Positions 35,511-48,345 of a stretch of DNA of 64,000 bases are shown here, in pieces; position 1 is the first letter of the stretch; each line of letters opens with the position of its first letter. Location: the NCBI RefSeq assembly GCF_900142755.1, contig NZ_FRCA01000005.1, positions 248,001 through 312,000 on the forward strand, given 5' to 3'. The notes beneath the pieces were generated by a model. That model was not told the DNA's origin, did no database searches, and was given only the letters and a program-made list of their open reading frames with translations. The translations under genes and the position numbers were made by a program. Origin of the DNA: Halomonas cupida (lineage in GTDB: Bacteria > Pseudomonadota > Gammaproteobacteria > Pseudomonadales > Halomonadaceae).

Positions 35511-36133
35511 TGCCTTGATCTACCTATTAAAGGAAGTTTATCGGGACAGGAAGCATCCAACTTCCGACACAAGTAAAGTGGAAGCGATGTTGCCTGGAGC
35601 GACATATTACCCGTGACAAACCATTTGGCAACTAACGAAACAACCTCATCAAAGATATTGACAAACAACAAATGGACGGCAGTTACACAATACATTCAAA
35701 CTCATTAAACCAATGCAAACCATTGATAAAATAACGACAACCAAACATGCATTTATCGACCATAAACCCAGCCGGATGAAAATAGACGATCTCAGGCATC
35801 ACCACCATCCCCTTTCGAGATATATCGGCAGCAATATATGGGCTATGCCCATTCGAGCAATAAAGAATAAACCACCAGGAATTAAATCAACCCGGATCAT
35901 AAAAACCAGCATCGATGATAGAAAAAACAATACTACCGATTAGACTGGCGCAAATGATCTACCCATTACCAGGTGGTCAGATCCACTCAGTGATGCAAGA
36001 GAAAGGACCAGGTACAGCGGGAAATAGCGTAGAAATCAGCCACAGGAAGGGAACTAGAAAGACAACAGAGAGCAGAAGCTTCTCCCGCAACGCACCACAA
36101 GGCAGTCCGTTACGGAAGAAAGCGAGCGGCAGC
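35511..36133. other. AT-rich 620-bp spacer upstream of the fimbrial operon
   Basis: No supported gene; the one 76-codon frame on the plus strand has no ribosome site and looks random. The region is much richer in A and T than the rest of the window. It contains a small hairpin GGAAG-catccaa-CTTCC (about 35550-35566) and TTGACA at about 35658. I looked for a long inverted repeat pair that would make an invertible fimbrial switch and saw none. Confidence 0.6.
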
Positions 36134-37972
36134 CTATTCCACGGTCACCGATTTGGCGAGGTTACGTGGCTGATCGACGTCGGTGCCCTTGAGCACGGCG
36201 ACGTGATAGGAGAGCAGTTGCAACGGCAGGGTATAGAGGATCGGTGCCAGCGCCTCGTGGATGTGCGGCAGGTGCAGTACGGTAATGCCGTCTGCCTCGC
36301 TCAGACCGACATTCTCGTCGGCGAAGACATAGAGCACTCCCCCCCGCGCCTTGACCTCCTGGAGGTTGGACTTGAGCTTGTCGAGCAGCTCGTCGTTGGG
36401 CGCTACCGAAATCACCGGCATCTCGCTGTCGACCAGTGCCAGCGGGCCATGCTTCAACTCACCCGCCGGGTAGGCCTCGGCATGGATATAGGAGATTTCC
36501 TTGAGCTTGAGCGCACCTTCCTGGGCAATCGGAAAGTGGGCACCGCGGCCAAGGAAAAGCGCATGATGCTTCTCGGCAAAGGCCGTCGACATGGCTTCGA
36601 TGGGCCGATCCAGTCCCAGCACCTCACTGCACAGTGACGGCAGTCGACGCAGTTCCTCGACCAGGGTTGCCTGCTCGTCCTCCGGCATGCCACGCACTCG
36701 ACCCAGCGCCAGCGTAAACAGCATCAAGGCGGTCAACTGAGTGGTAAAGGCCTTGGTCGAGGCTACACCGATCTCGGGACCCGCCTGGGTCATCAATGAC
36801 AGATCAGCCTCACGGACCAGCGAACTGCCCGGTACGTTGCAGATCCCCAGACTGCCCAGATAGTTGTCCTGCTGCATGGCGAAGCGCAGTGCCGCCATGG
36901 TGTCGGCGGTCTCACCGGACTGGGACAGGGTCACGAACAGCGTGCCCTCGGGCACCACGACGCGACGATAGCGATACTCCGAGGCCACTTCGACCTGCAC
37001 CGGCACATCGGTATAACGCTCCAACCAGTAGCGTGCCACCATGCCAGCATGATAGCTGGTGCCGCAGGCCACGATATGAATCTGACGCACCTGCTTGAAC
37101 AGTGATTCCGCCTGCGGGCCGAAACTCTCGACCAGTACCGAGCGATCACCCAGACGACCTTCCAGGGCTGCGGCAATCACCGCCGGCTGCTCATGGATCT
37201 CCTTGAGCATGTAGTGGCGATAGTTGCCCTTGCTGGCCGAACCATCGCCATGCTCGAAGGTCTGCACTGGACGATCGACCACTGCCCCCGACGCGTCGAA
37301 GATCTCGATCAGGCCGCCCGCAGAAAGCCGCACCACGTCGCCTTCCAGCAGATAGATGAAGCGGTCAGTCACCTGCAGCAGCGCCAGCGGATCCGAGGCG
37401 AGGAAGGCTTCGTCACTCCCCACGCCCACCACCAACGGGCTACCCTTGCGAGCTCCCACCACCACATCCGGTGCATCGGCAGCCATTACCCCCAGTGCGT
37501 AGGCACCATCGAGGCCGGCCACGACTTTCTTGAATGCCGTAAGCAGGTCACCAGCCGCAGCGGACTCCCGCTCCAGCAGGTGGGCAATCACTTCGGTGTC
37601 GGTTTCCGATTCGAACACATAGCCCTGCTCGGACAGCTCCTGACGCAGCGCTTCATGGTTTTCGATAATACCGTTATGGACCACCGCCAGACGCTCACGG
37701 GACTGGTGAGGGTGGGCATTCGGCTCACTGGGGCGACCATGGGTCGCCCAGCGGGTATGAGCAATGCCCGAGGTGCCCGGCAGCGGGTCTGTCGCAAGAC
37801 GATCGGCCAGCGCCTGTACCTTGCCTACTGCCCGTTGCCGCTTGAGCTCTCCCTGGTTGTTGCGCACGGCCATACCGGCCGAGTCGTAACCGCGATACTC
37901 AAGACGCCTGAGGCCCTCGAGCAGAATCTTCTGAACGTTTCGCTGCGCCACCGCAGCAACAATGCCACACAT
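36134..37972 (-). CDS. glmS: Glutamine--fructose-6-phosphate aminotransferase GlmS
   Basis: A 612-residue enzyme that makes glucosamine-6-phosphate from fructose-6-phosphate and glutamine, the entry to peptidoglycan and LPS amino sugars. Cys2 after the initiator methionine is the glutaminase nucleophile (MCGIVAAVAQ). The glutaminase domain includes RGYDSAGMAV and HTRWATHGRPSEPNAHPH. Two SIS domains follow (IVACGTSYHAGMV; GRGAHFPIAQEGALKLKEIS). The C-terminus DQPRNLAKSVTVE is the family ending. Downstream of glmU by 44 nt on the same strand. Confidence 0.98.
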   Translation of the reverse strand: MCGIVAAVAQRNVQKILLEGLRRLEYRGYDSAGMAVRNNQGELKRQRAVGKVQALADRLATDPLPGTSGIAHTRWATHGRPSEPNAHPHQSRERLAVVHNGIIENHEALRQELSEQGYVFESETDTEVIAHLLERESAAAGDLLTAFKKVVAGLDGAYALGVMAADAPDVVVGARKGSPLVVGVGSDEAFLASDPLALLQVTDRFIYLLEGDVVRLSAGGLIEIFDASGAVVDRPVQTFEHGDGSASKGNYRHYMLKEIHEQPAVIAAALEGRLGDRSVLVESFGPQAESLFKQVRQIHIVACGTSYHAGMVARYWLERYTDVPVQVEVASEYRYRRVVVPEGTLFVTLSQSGETADTMAALRFAMQQDNYLGSLGICNVPGSSLVREADLSLMTQAGPEIGVASTKAFTTQLTALMLFTLALGRVRGMPEDEQATLVEELRRLPSLCSEVLGLDRPIEAMSTAFAEKHHALFLGRGAHFPIAQEGALKLKEISYIHAEAYPAGELKHGPLALVDSEMPVISVAPNDELLDKLKSNLQEVKARGGVLYVFADENVGLSEADGITVLHLPHIHEALAPILYTLPLQLLSYHVAVLKGTDVDQPRNLAKSVTVE

Positions 37973-38016
37973 ACACTAGTGCTCCCGGAATAAGGTCAGT
38001 GACTCAAGGCTCGCGT

Positions 38017-39378
38017 CTAATCGTCCTTTGAAGGTCGCGGCCAGTCTGCCTTGGCGATCTGCCGAGCACGGCTCACTGCCAGACTGTTGTCGGCCACATC
38101 ACGACTGATGGTCGAACCCGCGCCGATCGTGGCTCCGTTGCCGATACTGACCGGCGCCACCAGCGCTGAATTGGAGCCGATGAAGGCAGCATCACCGATA
38201 TCGGTGCGATGCTTGTTGGCGCCATCATAGTTACAGGTGATGGTGCCTGCGCCGACATTGACATCACGCCCCAGTCGAGCATCGCCGACATAGCTCAGGT
38301 GATTGATCTTGCTGCCTTCACCGACCTCGGCATTCTTGGTCTCGACGAAGTTGCCGACCCGCGCTCGCACCGCCAGCCTCGACCCCGGACGCAGACGCGC
38401 AAAGGGGCCGACATTGTTGAGCCCAGCCAGAACCGCGCCATCGATCACACTATGCGCATCAATGACACTCTCGGCGCCGATATGACTGTTGCGGATCACG
38501 CAGTAGGGACCAATGCGCACGCCTTCACCCAGCTCCACGTCACCTTCGAACACGCAACCGACGTCAATCTGTACGTCGTGGCCGCAGCGCAGGGTGCCAC
38601 GCACATCGATGCGAGCCGGATCGGCCAGCGCCACGCCTTCGACCATCAAGGACTCGGCAGTGCTCTGCTGCAGGGCGCGTTCGAGTTGTGCCATCTGCAA
38701 CCGGTTGTTGACGCCTTCGACTTCCATGGCGTGGTGTGGCTGCTCGGTGGCAATCTGGATGCCCTCCGCCGCCGCCAGCGCGATGACATCCGTCAGGTAG
38801 TATTCTCCCTGGGCGTTGTCCGCCGACAGCTGCGGCAGCCAACGCTTGAGCTGTGACGCCGTCATCGCCATGATGCCGGTGTTGCACTCCGTGATGGCCC
38901 GCTCCTCAGCCGAGGCATCCTTGTGCTCGACAATGGCCACCGCCTTGCCCTCGGCATTGCGTACAATGCGACCATAACCACTCGGATCCTCCAGCGTCAC
39001 GGTCAACAAGCCCATGTGATGCTCGTCGACATGCGCCAGCAGAGCCTCCAGGGTATCGCGACGAATCAGCGGTACATCCCCATACAGCACCAGCACCTTG
39101 CCTTCACCGATCCCGTCAACCGCCTGGGCCACCGCGTGACCAGTGCCCTTCTGCTCGGCCTGCACGGCAAAGCGAGTCGGGGAGTCGGCCAGCGCCTCGC
39201 GCACCCGCTCTCCTCCATGGCCGATCACTACATGGGTGCGTTCCGCCGCCAGGCCCTGGGCGGTATCCAGTACATGGCGTACCAGCGGCTTGCCGGCCAG
39301 TTCATGAAGTACCTTGGGCAGCCTGGAGCGCATACGGGTGCCCTGGCCGGCAGCAAGTATCACAATATCGAGGCTCAT
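38017..39378 (-). CDS. glmU: Bifunctional N-acetylglucosamine-1-phosphate uridyltransferase / glucosamine-1-phosphate acetyltransferase GlmU
   Basis: A 453-residue two-domain enzyme giving UDP-GlcNAc for peptidoglycan and LPS. The N-terminal uridyltransferase has ILAAGQGTRMRSRLPKVLH (6-24) and VLYGDVPLI. The C-terminal acetyltransferase is a left-handed beta helix of hexapeptide repeats (about 250-440) with FVETKNAEVGEGSKINHLSY and AGTITCNYDGANKHRT. AAGGAG precedes the start. Together with glmS it supplies the same pathway, so joint transcription is likely. Confidence 0.97.
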   Translation of the reverse strand: MSLDIVILAAGQGTRMRSRLPKVLHELAGKPLVRHVLDTAQGLAAERTHVVIGHGGERVREALADSPTRFAVQAEQKGTGHAVAQAVDGIGEGKVLVLYGDVPLIRRDTLEALLAHVDEHHMGLLTVTLEDPSGYGRIVRNAEGKAVAIVEHKDASAEERAITECNTGIMAMTASQLKRWLPQLSADNAQGEYYLTDVIALAAAEGIQIATEQPHHAMEVEGVNNRLQMAQLERALQQSTAESLMVEGVALADPARIDVRGTLRCGHDVQIDVGCVFEGDVELGEGVRIGPYCVIRNSHIGAESVIDAHSVIDGAVLAGLNNVGPFARLRPGSRLAVRARVGNFVETKNAEVGEGSKINHLSYVGDARLGRDVNVGAGTITCNYDGANKHRTDIGDAAFIGSNSALVAPVSIGNGATIGAGSTISRDVADNSLAVSRARQIAKADWPRPSKDD

Positions 39379-39456
39379 GGCGACTCCTTGTCAATGTTCA
39401 GGGGTGCATTCATCGGCATCATCAATCCGGTGACCCGTAGTTGTGTTGTGTTTCAC

Positions 39457-40560
39457 TCAGTCAGCGCTCACGACCTTGAGGCCCAGGGAATCGACCATTT
39501 CCTGCCCGAATCGTTCGACAAAGGCAGGACTGACTCGACTCTCCCAGTCACCATCGGAACGAACCAGCATGACGACGGCAATGTTGTCTCGAATCGCCAT
39601 ATCCATGCCCTCGTCCTCGCCCAGCACGGTCAATGCCGTCGCCAGCGCATCCGCCATGGCATTGGAAGAGTGGACCACACTGATCGATGCCAGGCGATGG
39701 GTAATCGGGCGTCCGGTGCGCGGATCAATGGTATGAGAATAGCGCTTTCCGTCCTGCTCGAAGTAATGGCGATAGTCACCCGAGGTGGCGATCGAGATAT
39801 CCTCGAGTCCGATGATGTGTTCTGCCCGAGGTTGTGAGGCATCACTCGGTACCTCGATGCCGATGCGCCATAGCCGGGAGTCTCCATCACGGTGACCCTT
39901 CACCTTCACTTCACCGCCCAGGTTGACGAGATAGTTCTCGATGCCCTGACGCTCCAGATACGCCGCCACTTCGTCAGTGGCGAAACCCTTGGCGATAGCA
40001 GACAGATCGACATAGACATCGCGAAGCCGGCGAACTCGCAGGTTGTCCGGGTCAAGCTCGATGGCATCCATGCCCACCGTGGCCAGACGCTCTTCAAGCA
40101 CCGCCTCATCCGGAATTTCCTGCGGCTCAGCTTCAGGGCCGAAGCTCCATAGATTGACCAGACTGCCAATGGTGACATCAAAGGCACCATCACTCTGCTG
40201 GTTGATCTGCTGACTGAGCTCCAGCACCTGCATGAACTCATCGGAAATGCTCTGCCACTCACCGATGGGGGCCTGGTTGAGCGCCGACAATTCGGAGTCA
40301 TCACGCCAGGTGGACATCTGTTCGTCCACCTCATGCATCTCATCGAGAATCCCCTGTTCCAGCTCTTCCTGACGTCCGGTGTCCAACGAGTCAGCAATCG
40401 CCACCTGATAGAAGGTACCAAAGATGTCGCCATTGAAGCTGACCAGTTCCTGGGGCTCGGACTCCGCCCCGGGCTCGGCGCCATCGTCACAACCACTCAG
40501 GCCAACCAGCAACGCCGCCAGTACCAGCGGCAATAGAGGTGATCGAGAGGCAAGGTTCAT
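39457..40560 (-). CDS. apbE: FAD:protein FMN transferase ApbE, lipoprotein
   Basis: A 367-residue lipoprotein with lipobox LSGC and Cys24 as the lipid-bearing residue. ApbE moves FMN from FAD onto threonines of proteins such as NqrB, NqrC and RnfG in the periplasm. Family marks: MSTWRDDSELSALN, DLSAIAKGFATDEVA, NLGGEVKVKG, ATSGDYRHYFEQDGKRYSHT then IDPRTGRPI, and the metal site in NAMADALATALTVLG. No Nqr or Rnf genes are near, so its target is encoded elsewhere. Confidence 0.95.
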   Translation of the reverse strand: MNLASRSPLLPLVLAALLVGLSGCDDGAEPGAESEPQELVSFNGDIFGTFYQVAIADSLDTGRQEELEQGILDEMHEVDEQMSTWRDDSELSALNQAPIGEWQSISDEFMQVLELSQQINQQSDGAFDVTIGSLVNLWSFGPEAEPQEIPDEAVLEERLATVGMDAIELDPDNLRVRRLRDVYVDLSAIAKGFATDEVAAYLERQGIENYLVNLGGEVKVKGHRDGDSRLWRIGIEVPSDASQPRAEHIIGLEDISIATSGDYRHYFEQDGKRYSHTIDPRTGRPITHRLASISVVHSSNAMADALATALTVLGEDEGMDMAIRDNIAVVMLVRSDGDWESRVSPAFVERFGQEMVDSLGLKVVSAD

Positions 40561-40585
40561 GATAGGTCTCCTCGAAGGGGGCAGC

Positions 40586-41383
40586 TCAAGCGAACAGCCA
40601 CAACAACGCGATACCGAGCAACACCCGATAGATCACGAAAGGCTGCATACCGATGCGCTTGATGAACGCAAGAAAGTAGTGAATGCACAGATAGGCACTG
40701 ATGGCGGACAACAGGGCTCCCAGCAACAGGCTGAACCAGTCGACATCAATACCGGAACGAACCAGATCAACGGCCTCGAGCCCGCCGGCAAGCACAATCA
40801 CCGGGATCGACAGCAGAAAGGAAAAACGTGCACTGGCTTCACGGTTCAACCCCAGCAACAGTGCCATGGTCATGGTGATACCGGAACGTGATGTGCCGGG
40901 AAACAGCGCCAGAGCCTGGGCGAGGCCAATCCACAGGGCATCCTTCCAGTTCATCTGATACTCGCTGCGCCGCCCACGGCAACGCCAGTCGACGATCCCC
41001 AGCACAATACCGAACACGATCAGCCCGAAAGCCAGAAGCTGCGGTGATCGTGCATGAGTCTCCAGCATGTCCTTGACCAGCAGTCCTGCAATGCCCACCG
41101 GAATCGTGGCCAGAATCACCCACCAGGCCAGACGAGCATCATCATCGGTGCCCCGCCCTGCCAGGCTGGTGCACCAACTGGCCGTCATGCGCACCAGCTC
41201 TTCACGAAAATAGAGGACAACGGCGACCAGGCTTCCCACATGCAGCGCGACATCAAATGCCAGTCCCTGATCCGGCCAGTCGCTGAATACGGGAACCAGT
41301 ATCAGGTGAGCAGAGCTGGAAACCGGAAGAAATTCGGTGAATCCCTGTATCAGGGAAAGAACCAGTATTTGAAGCCAATCCAT
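40586..41383 (-). CDS. uppP: Undecaprenyl-diphosphatase UppP (BacA)
   Basis: A 265-residue inner-membrane enzyme that dephosphorylates undecaprenyl diphosphate so that the lipid carrier can be reused for cell-wall synthesis. Both family motifs are present: LIQGFTEFLPVSSSAHLILV near the N-terminus, with the catalytic glutamate, and PGTSRSGITMTMALLLGL in the middle, with the arginine. About eight hydrophobic segments. Overproduction in other bacteria gives bacitracin resistance. It precedes apbE by 25 nt. Confidence 0.96.
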   Translation of the reverse strand: MDWLQILVLSLIQGFTEFLPVSSSAHLILVPVFSDWPDQGLAFDVALHVGSLVAVVLYFREELVRMTASWCTSLAGRGTDDDARLAWWVILATIPVGIAGLLVKDMLETHARSPQLLAFGLIVFGIVLGIVDWRCRGRRSEYQMNWKDALWIGLAQALALFPGTSRSGITMTMALLLGLNREASARFSFLLSIPVIVLAGGLEAVDLVRSGIDVDWFSLLLGALLSAISAYLCIHYFLAFIKRIGMQPFVIYRVLLGIALLWLFA

Positions 41384-41402
41384 GGAAGAACCTGTGAGAC
41401 CG

Positions 41403-41432
41403 AGGTTTAGAAATCGGGTTTAGAAACCGGGG
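41403..41432 (-). repeat. Leader repeat GGTTTCTAAACC type, in front of uppP
   Basis: On the minus strand CCCGGTTTCTAAACCCGATTTCTAAACC, two imperfect tandem units, starts about 20 nt upstream of the uppP start codon. Similar units occur upstream of parB (51658-51683), parA (52524-52553), mnmG (55221-55240) and argC (59902-59940). Confidence 0.45.
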
Positions 41433-41609
41433 GTAAAAGACAACAGGGGATGAAACACTCGCAAGAGGATACACCTCGGTCTTCGGGATGTCCGCCGTGG
41501 GCCCCTTCGCAGAACGAGGTATCAGCCAATTGGTACCCCGACAAGAGGCCATACTTGAGCATGGGCACGCCATGACCCGGGTCAACGTCTCACGTCTCGT
41601 CACCTGCCG

Positions 41610-42986
41610 TCACGCCGTATTGGACAGGATGGCGGTGGCAATCGAGAAGTAGATCAAGACGCCGGAGGCATCGATCAGTGTCGTCACCAGCGGTGCCGAG
41701 GCCGTCGCGGGATCCCAGCCCAATCGATCAAGTACGAAGGGCAGGCACATTCCCAGCAAACTACCGAACAGCACGATGCTGACCATGCTGATTGCCACCA
41801 CCAGCGCTACGGCTTCTCCAGCCCGAATCATGCCGATGGGAGCCACGGCCAACGCCATGGTCAGTCCCAGAGCTCCTGCTACCAGCAACTCACGTCCCAG
41901 CAGCTTGCCCCAATCCTTGACGCCAACGTCACCGGTGGCCATACCGCGTACCATCAGCGTCGCCGCCTGAGCCCCGGCGTTACCACCGCTACCGATCAGC
42001 AACGGCAGGAAGAATACCAGTGTCACCTGGGCCGCAATAGTGTCCTCGAAATGCGCGATTCCGGCCCCTGAAAACAGGTTGCCGAACACCAGCAACACCA
42101 GCCAGGTCACTCGCTTGCGATACAGGCTCCACAGTGGCACCCGTGAGACACCATCCTCGAGCTGGCCGATCGACATCCCCTTGTGGATATCTTCCGTGGC
42201 CTCGGACTCGACCACGTCGAGCGCATCGTCATGAGTGACAATGCCCACCAGCCGTTGTTCCCCATCCACGACCGGAATCGCCAGCAAGTCGTAACGCGCG
42301 ACCATGCGCGCGACCTCTTCCTGGTCGACATCAACGCTGATCTTGATCACATCGCGGATCATCAGGTCATCAATCAAGGCCTGAGGACGAGCCACCATCA
42401 ATTGACGCAACGACATGGTGCCAGCCAGACGCCCCTGGTCATCGACGACATACAACTGATAAACCGTCTCCGCGTCCGGCGCCGTCTGACGCACACGCAT
42501 CATCGCCCTGGACACGGTCAAACCGGCAGGAATCGCCACGTAGTCCGACGTCATCAAGGCCCCGGCTGTGCCTTCCTCATAGCTGGCCAGACGCTTGAGA
42601 GCCTCTCGCTCACGATGTGCCATGCGGCGAAGCAGGGCTTCCTTGCGGTCATCATCGAAGACCTTGAAGATATCGGCTCGCTCGTCTGAGCCCATGCGAT
42701 CGAGGATACGCACCAATTGGGCATCCTCGATGGCGTCACTGACCTTTTCCTGCTCGTCGCCGGGCAGATGTCCAATAACACTGGCCTGGCGCTCCACAGG
42801 CAACTGCTGAAGCAGTGCCAATGCCGTCGCCAACTCGTCGTCATCCTCGATCAACTGCTCGAGAATTTCCGCCAGATCGGCAGAACGGATCTCCGGCAAT
42901 CGCTCATCCAGCGCGGACTGGTCCTTTATCGCCAATGCCCGCAGCAGCTCATGCTTGTACGTATCGAGGGTGGTATCGAGATCCAT
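41610..42986 (-). CDS. mgtE: Magnesium transporter MgtE
   Basis: A 458-residue Mg2+ channel. Order of parts: an N-terminal helical Mg-sensing domain (about 1-130, with RSADLAEILEQLIEDDDELA), two CBS domains (about 135-255, with MTSDYVAIPAGLTVSRAM and RYDLLAIPVVDGEQRLVGIV), then five membrane helices (285-458) with the pore segment GSGGNAGAQAATLMVRGMAT. Acidic residues between domains close the pore when cytoplasmic Mg2+ is high. The start has GGGAG upstream. Hairpin repeat copy B fills the gap to atpC. Confidence 0.95.
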   Translation of the reverse strand: MDLDTTLDTYKHELLRALAIKDQSALDERLPEIRSADLAEILEQLIEDDDELATALALLQQLPVERQASVIGHLPGDEQEKVSDAIEDAQLVRILDRMGSDERADIFKVFDDDRKEALLRRMAHREREALKRLASYEEGTAGALMTSDYVAIPAGLTVSRAMMRVRQTAPDAETVYQLYVVDDQGRLAGTMSLRQLMVARPQALIDDLMIRDVIKISVDVDQEEVARMVARYDLLAIPVVDGEQRLVGIVTHDDALDVVESEATEDIHKGMSIGQLEDGVSRVPLWSLYRKRVTWLVLLVFGNLFSGAGIAHFEDTIAAQVTLVFFLPLLIGSGGNAGAQAATLMVRGMATGDVGVKDWGKLLGRELLVAGALGLTMALAVAPIGMIRAGEAVALVVAISMVSIVLFGSLLGMCLPFVLDRLGWDPATASAPLVTTLIDASGVLIYFSIATAILSNTA

Positions 42987-43023
42987 TGCCTGCTCCCGGG
43001 AACAAACGAGGCACTATTATTGA

Positions 43024-43190
43024 CATGGCAATCAAATAGCTCATCCTGACCCATTTGATTTTCGTCCGCACTACACTGGCGCAGATGCGCGGATCTGCTG
43101 GTGTGGCGCGGTCTCACATCGGCCGGATGGCCGACAGCGGCACTTCACTATGCCGCCATTGACCCAACACAGGAACTTTCGGGTCAATAA
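43024..43190. repeat. Five-hairpin dispersed repeat, copy B
   Basis: Matches copy A (13511-13676) from its first bases CATGGCAATCAAATAGCTCA to its end. Stems: AATCAAAT/ATTTGATT (43030-43060), CCGCACTACAC/GTGTGGCGCGG (43066-43111) around GCAGAT/ATCTGC, TCGGCC/GGCCGA (43119-43134), GCGGCA/TGCCGC (43137-43156) and ATTGACCC/GGGTCAAT (43158-43188). The last two stems differ in sequence from copy A but stay paired. It lies between mgtE (5' end) and atpC (3' end), both on the minus strand. Confidence 0.85.
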
Positions 43191-43254
43191 CGAGTGCGCC
43201 CCCCGAATGGTCATACACTCGGAGGGCACAGAAGGTACAGCTATGGAGGACGTA

Positions 43255-43680
43255 TCAGCCCTTGCCCGCCTTCTTGCGCAGTTGCTGAATGGTACGCAAC
43301 TGAGCCATGGCCTCGGCGAGCTCGGCTGCGGCACGGGTGTAATCCAGCTCCGCAGACTTGTCTGCCATGGCCTTGGCGGCCTGCTTGCGGGCTTCCTCGG
43401 CAGCAGCCTCGTCCAGATCCGACGCACGCACCGCAGTATCGGCCAGCACGATTACCTTGTCCGGCTGAACTTCGATGAAGCCACCGGAAACGTAGAAGTG
43501 CTCCTCGCTGCCCTCATTGAGCACACGGACAGGACCCGGTGCCAGCTCGGTCAACAGCGGAGTATGGCCGGCCAGGATGCCGAGATCCCCCATGATGCCA
43601 GCCGCCACCACCTGCTCGGCACTACCGGAGTAGACCGAGGTTTCGGCGCTGACGATCTCGCATTGAATGGTCTTCGTCAT
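43255..43680 (-). CDS. atpC: ATP synthase epsilon subunit
   Basis: A 141-residue central-stalk subunit that couples F1 to the c-ring and can inhibit ATP hydrolysis through its C-terminal helices. The start at 43680 has GGGAGA upstream and gives MTKTIQCEIVSAETSVYSGS. The beta sandwich includes LGILAGHTPLLTEL and FYVSGGFIEVQPDKVIVLAD. The C-terminal helical hairpin is long and alanine-rich. The last gene of the atp operon, 152 nt after atpD, a larger gap than elsewhere in the operon, which holds a hairpin and a small reading frame. Confidence 0.96.
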   Translation of the reverse strand: MTKTIQCEIVSAETSVYSGSAEQVVAAGIMGDLGILAGHTPLLTELAPGPVRVLNEGSEEHFYVSGGFIEVQPDKVIVLADTAVRASDLDEAAAEEARKQAAKAMADKSAELDYTRAAAELAEAMAQLRTIQQLRKKAGKG

Positions 43681-43735
43681 TATGACGTCTCCCGGATGGT
43701 TGAAAGCACCAGTTGAAGGCACCGACGCCGACGTT

Positions 43736-43816
43736 TCATCGCCGCTGCTGCCGGTCCAGTACCAGCCTCATTGATCGAGGCTGGTACCGCAAGGCATGCA
43801 CGACGATATCCGTCAT
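43736..43816 (-). CDS. Candidate 26-residue small protein between atpD and atpC
   Basis: Minus-strand ATG at 43816, 16 nt after the atpD stop codon, with a strong TGAGGAGG Shine-Dalgarno 4 nt upstream. It would encode MTDIVVHALRYQPRSMRLVL and then DRQQRR, ending in TGA. The frame spans a perfect 11-bp hairpin (43759-43787). It has no known relative that I recognise and is too short for composition to decide. The good ribosome site and its place in the operon make it worth listing. It could equally act as a leader that opens the hairpin during translation. Confidence 0.4.
   Translation of the reverse strand: MTDIVVHALRYQPRSMRLVLDRQQRR
43759..43787 (-). promoter_or_regulatory. Intercistronic hairpin between atpD and atpC
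   Basis: GTACCAGCCTC pairs perfectly with GAGGCTGGTAC around loop ATTGATC. No T-run follows on the minus strand, so it is not a standard terminator. It may tune mRNA decay or the amount of epsilon subunit made. Confidence 0.6.
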
Positions 43817-43832
43817 GGTGCCTCCTGAGGGA

Positions 43833-46135
<2,303 letters not shown>

Positions 46136-46234
46136 GGCGATCTACCTTTGTTCGGGGCTCTCAGAAGGTTCCAGGGCCCGCCTCCGCGCTATCGAAAACC
46201 TTCGGCCGAAAAACGCTCGACGGGCCAACGGGAA

Positions 46235-47779
<1,545 letters not shown>

Positions 47780-47795
47780 GCCATGTCCCTCAGAC

Positions 47796-48335
47796 TCAGG
47801 CGGAAAGTGCTTCCTTGAGGCGGTTCAATCGACCGCGTACCGAACCGTCGATGACGGTGTCGCCGGCACGCAGGATCACGCCGCCCAGGAGCGTCTTGTC
47901 CACCTGAGTGGTAATGGAGATTTCGCGGTTCAGACGCTTGGCCAGTGCACTCGCGAGCGATTTTTCCTGGGCCTTGGTCAGCGGGAAAGCGGAATGAATG
48001 TCGACATCCATGCGCTTTTCCTGCTGGGCCTTGAACGCCTCGAACTGTTCGGCAATGGCGCCGAGCGCCGACAGACGGCCCTTGTCGCCAACCAGGCGGA
48101 TGAAGTTGCGGAGATCGTCATTGACGGCGTCACCACAGACGTCAACGACAACTTCAGCCTTCTCCGCGCTGGACAGCTTTGGATTGCCGAGGACCCGGGA
48201 GCGCATCTCGTCATCAGCAACGATCTGCGCTACCTGGGTCAGCATGCCGGACCAGTCGTCGAGCGCGTTCTTCGCCACAGCGTGCTCAAAGGCAGCCTTG
48301 GCATAAGGACGAGCGATAGTTGACGATTCCGCCAT
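47796..48335 (-). CDS. atpH: ATP synthase delta subunit
   Basis: A 179-residue peripheral-stalk subunit that links F1 to subunit b. The start at 48335 has GAGGAGG upstream and gives [20 protein letters not shown], the family N-terminus. The C-terminus carries [20 protein letters not shown] and RLNRLKEAL, the conserved signature. It follows atpF by 10 nt. Confidence 0.96.
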   Translation of the reverse strand: MAESSTIARPYAKAAFEHAVAKNALDDWSGMLTQVAQIVADDEMRSRVLGNPKLSSAEKAEVVVDVCGDAVNDDLRNFIRLVGDKGRLSALGAIAEQFEAFKAQQEKRMDVDIHSAFPLTKAQEKSLASALAKRLNREISITTQVDKTLLGGVILRAGDTVIDGSVRGRLNRLKEALSA

Positions 48336-48345
48336 GGGTACCTCC

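Noticed and set aside
35713..35943. A 76-codon plus-strand frame in the AT-rich spacer
   Set aside because: No ribosome binding site, lysine/isoleucine-rich translation as expected from AT-rich noncoding DNA.
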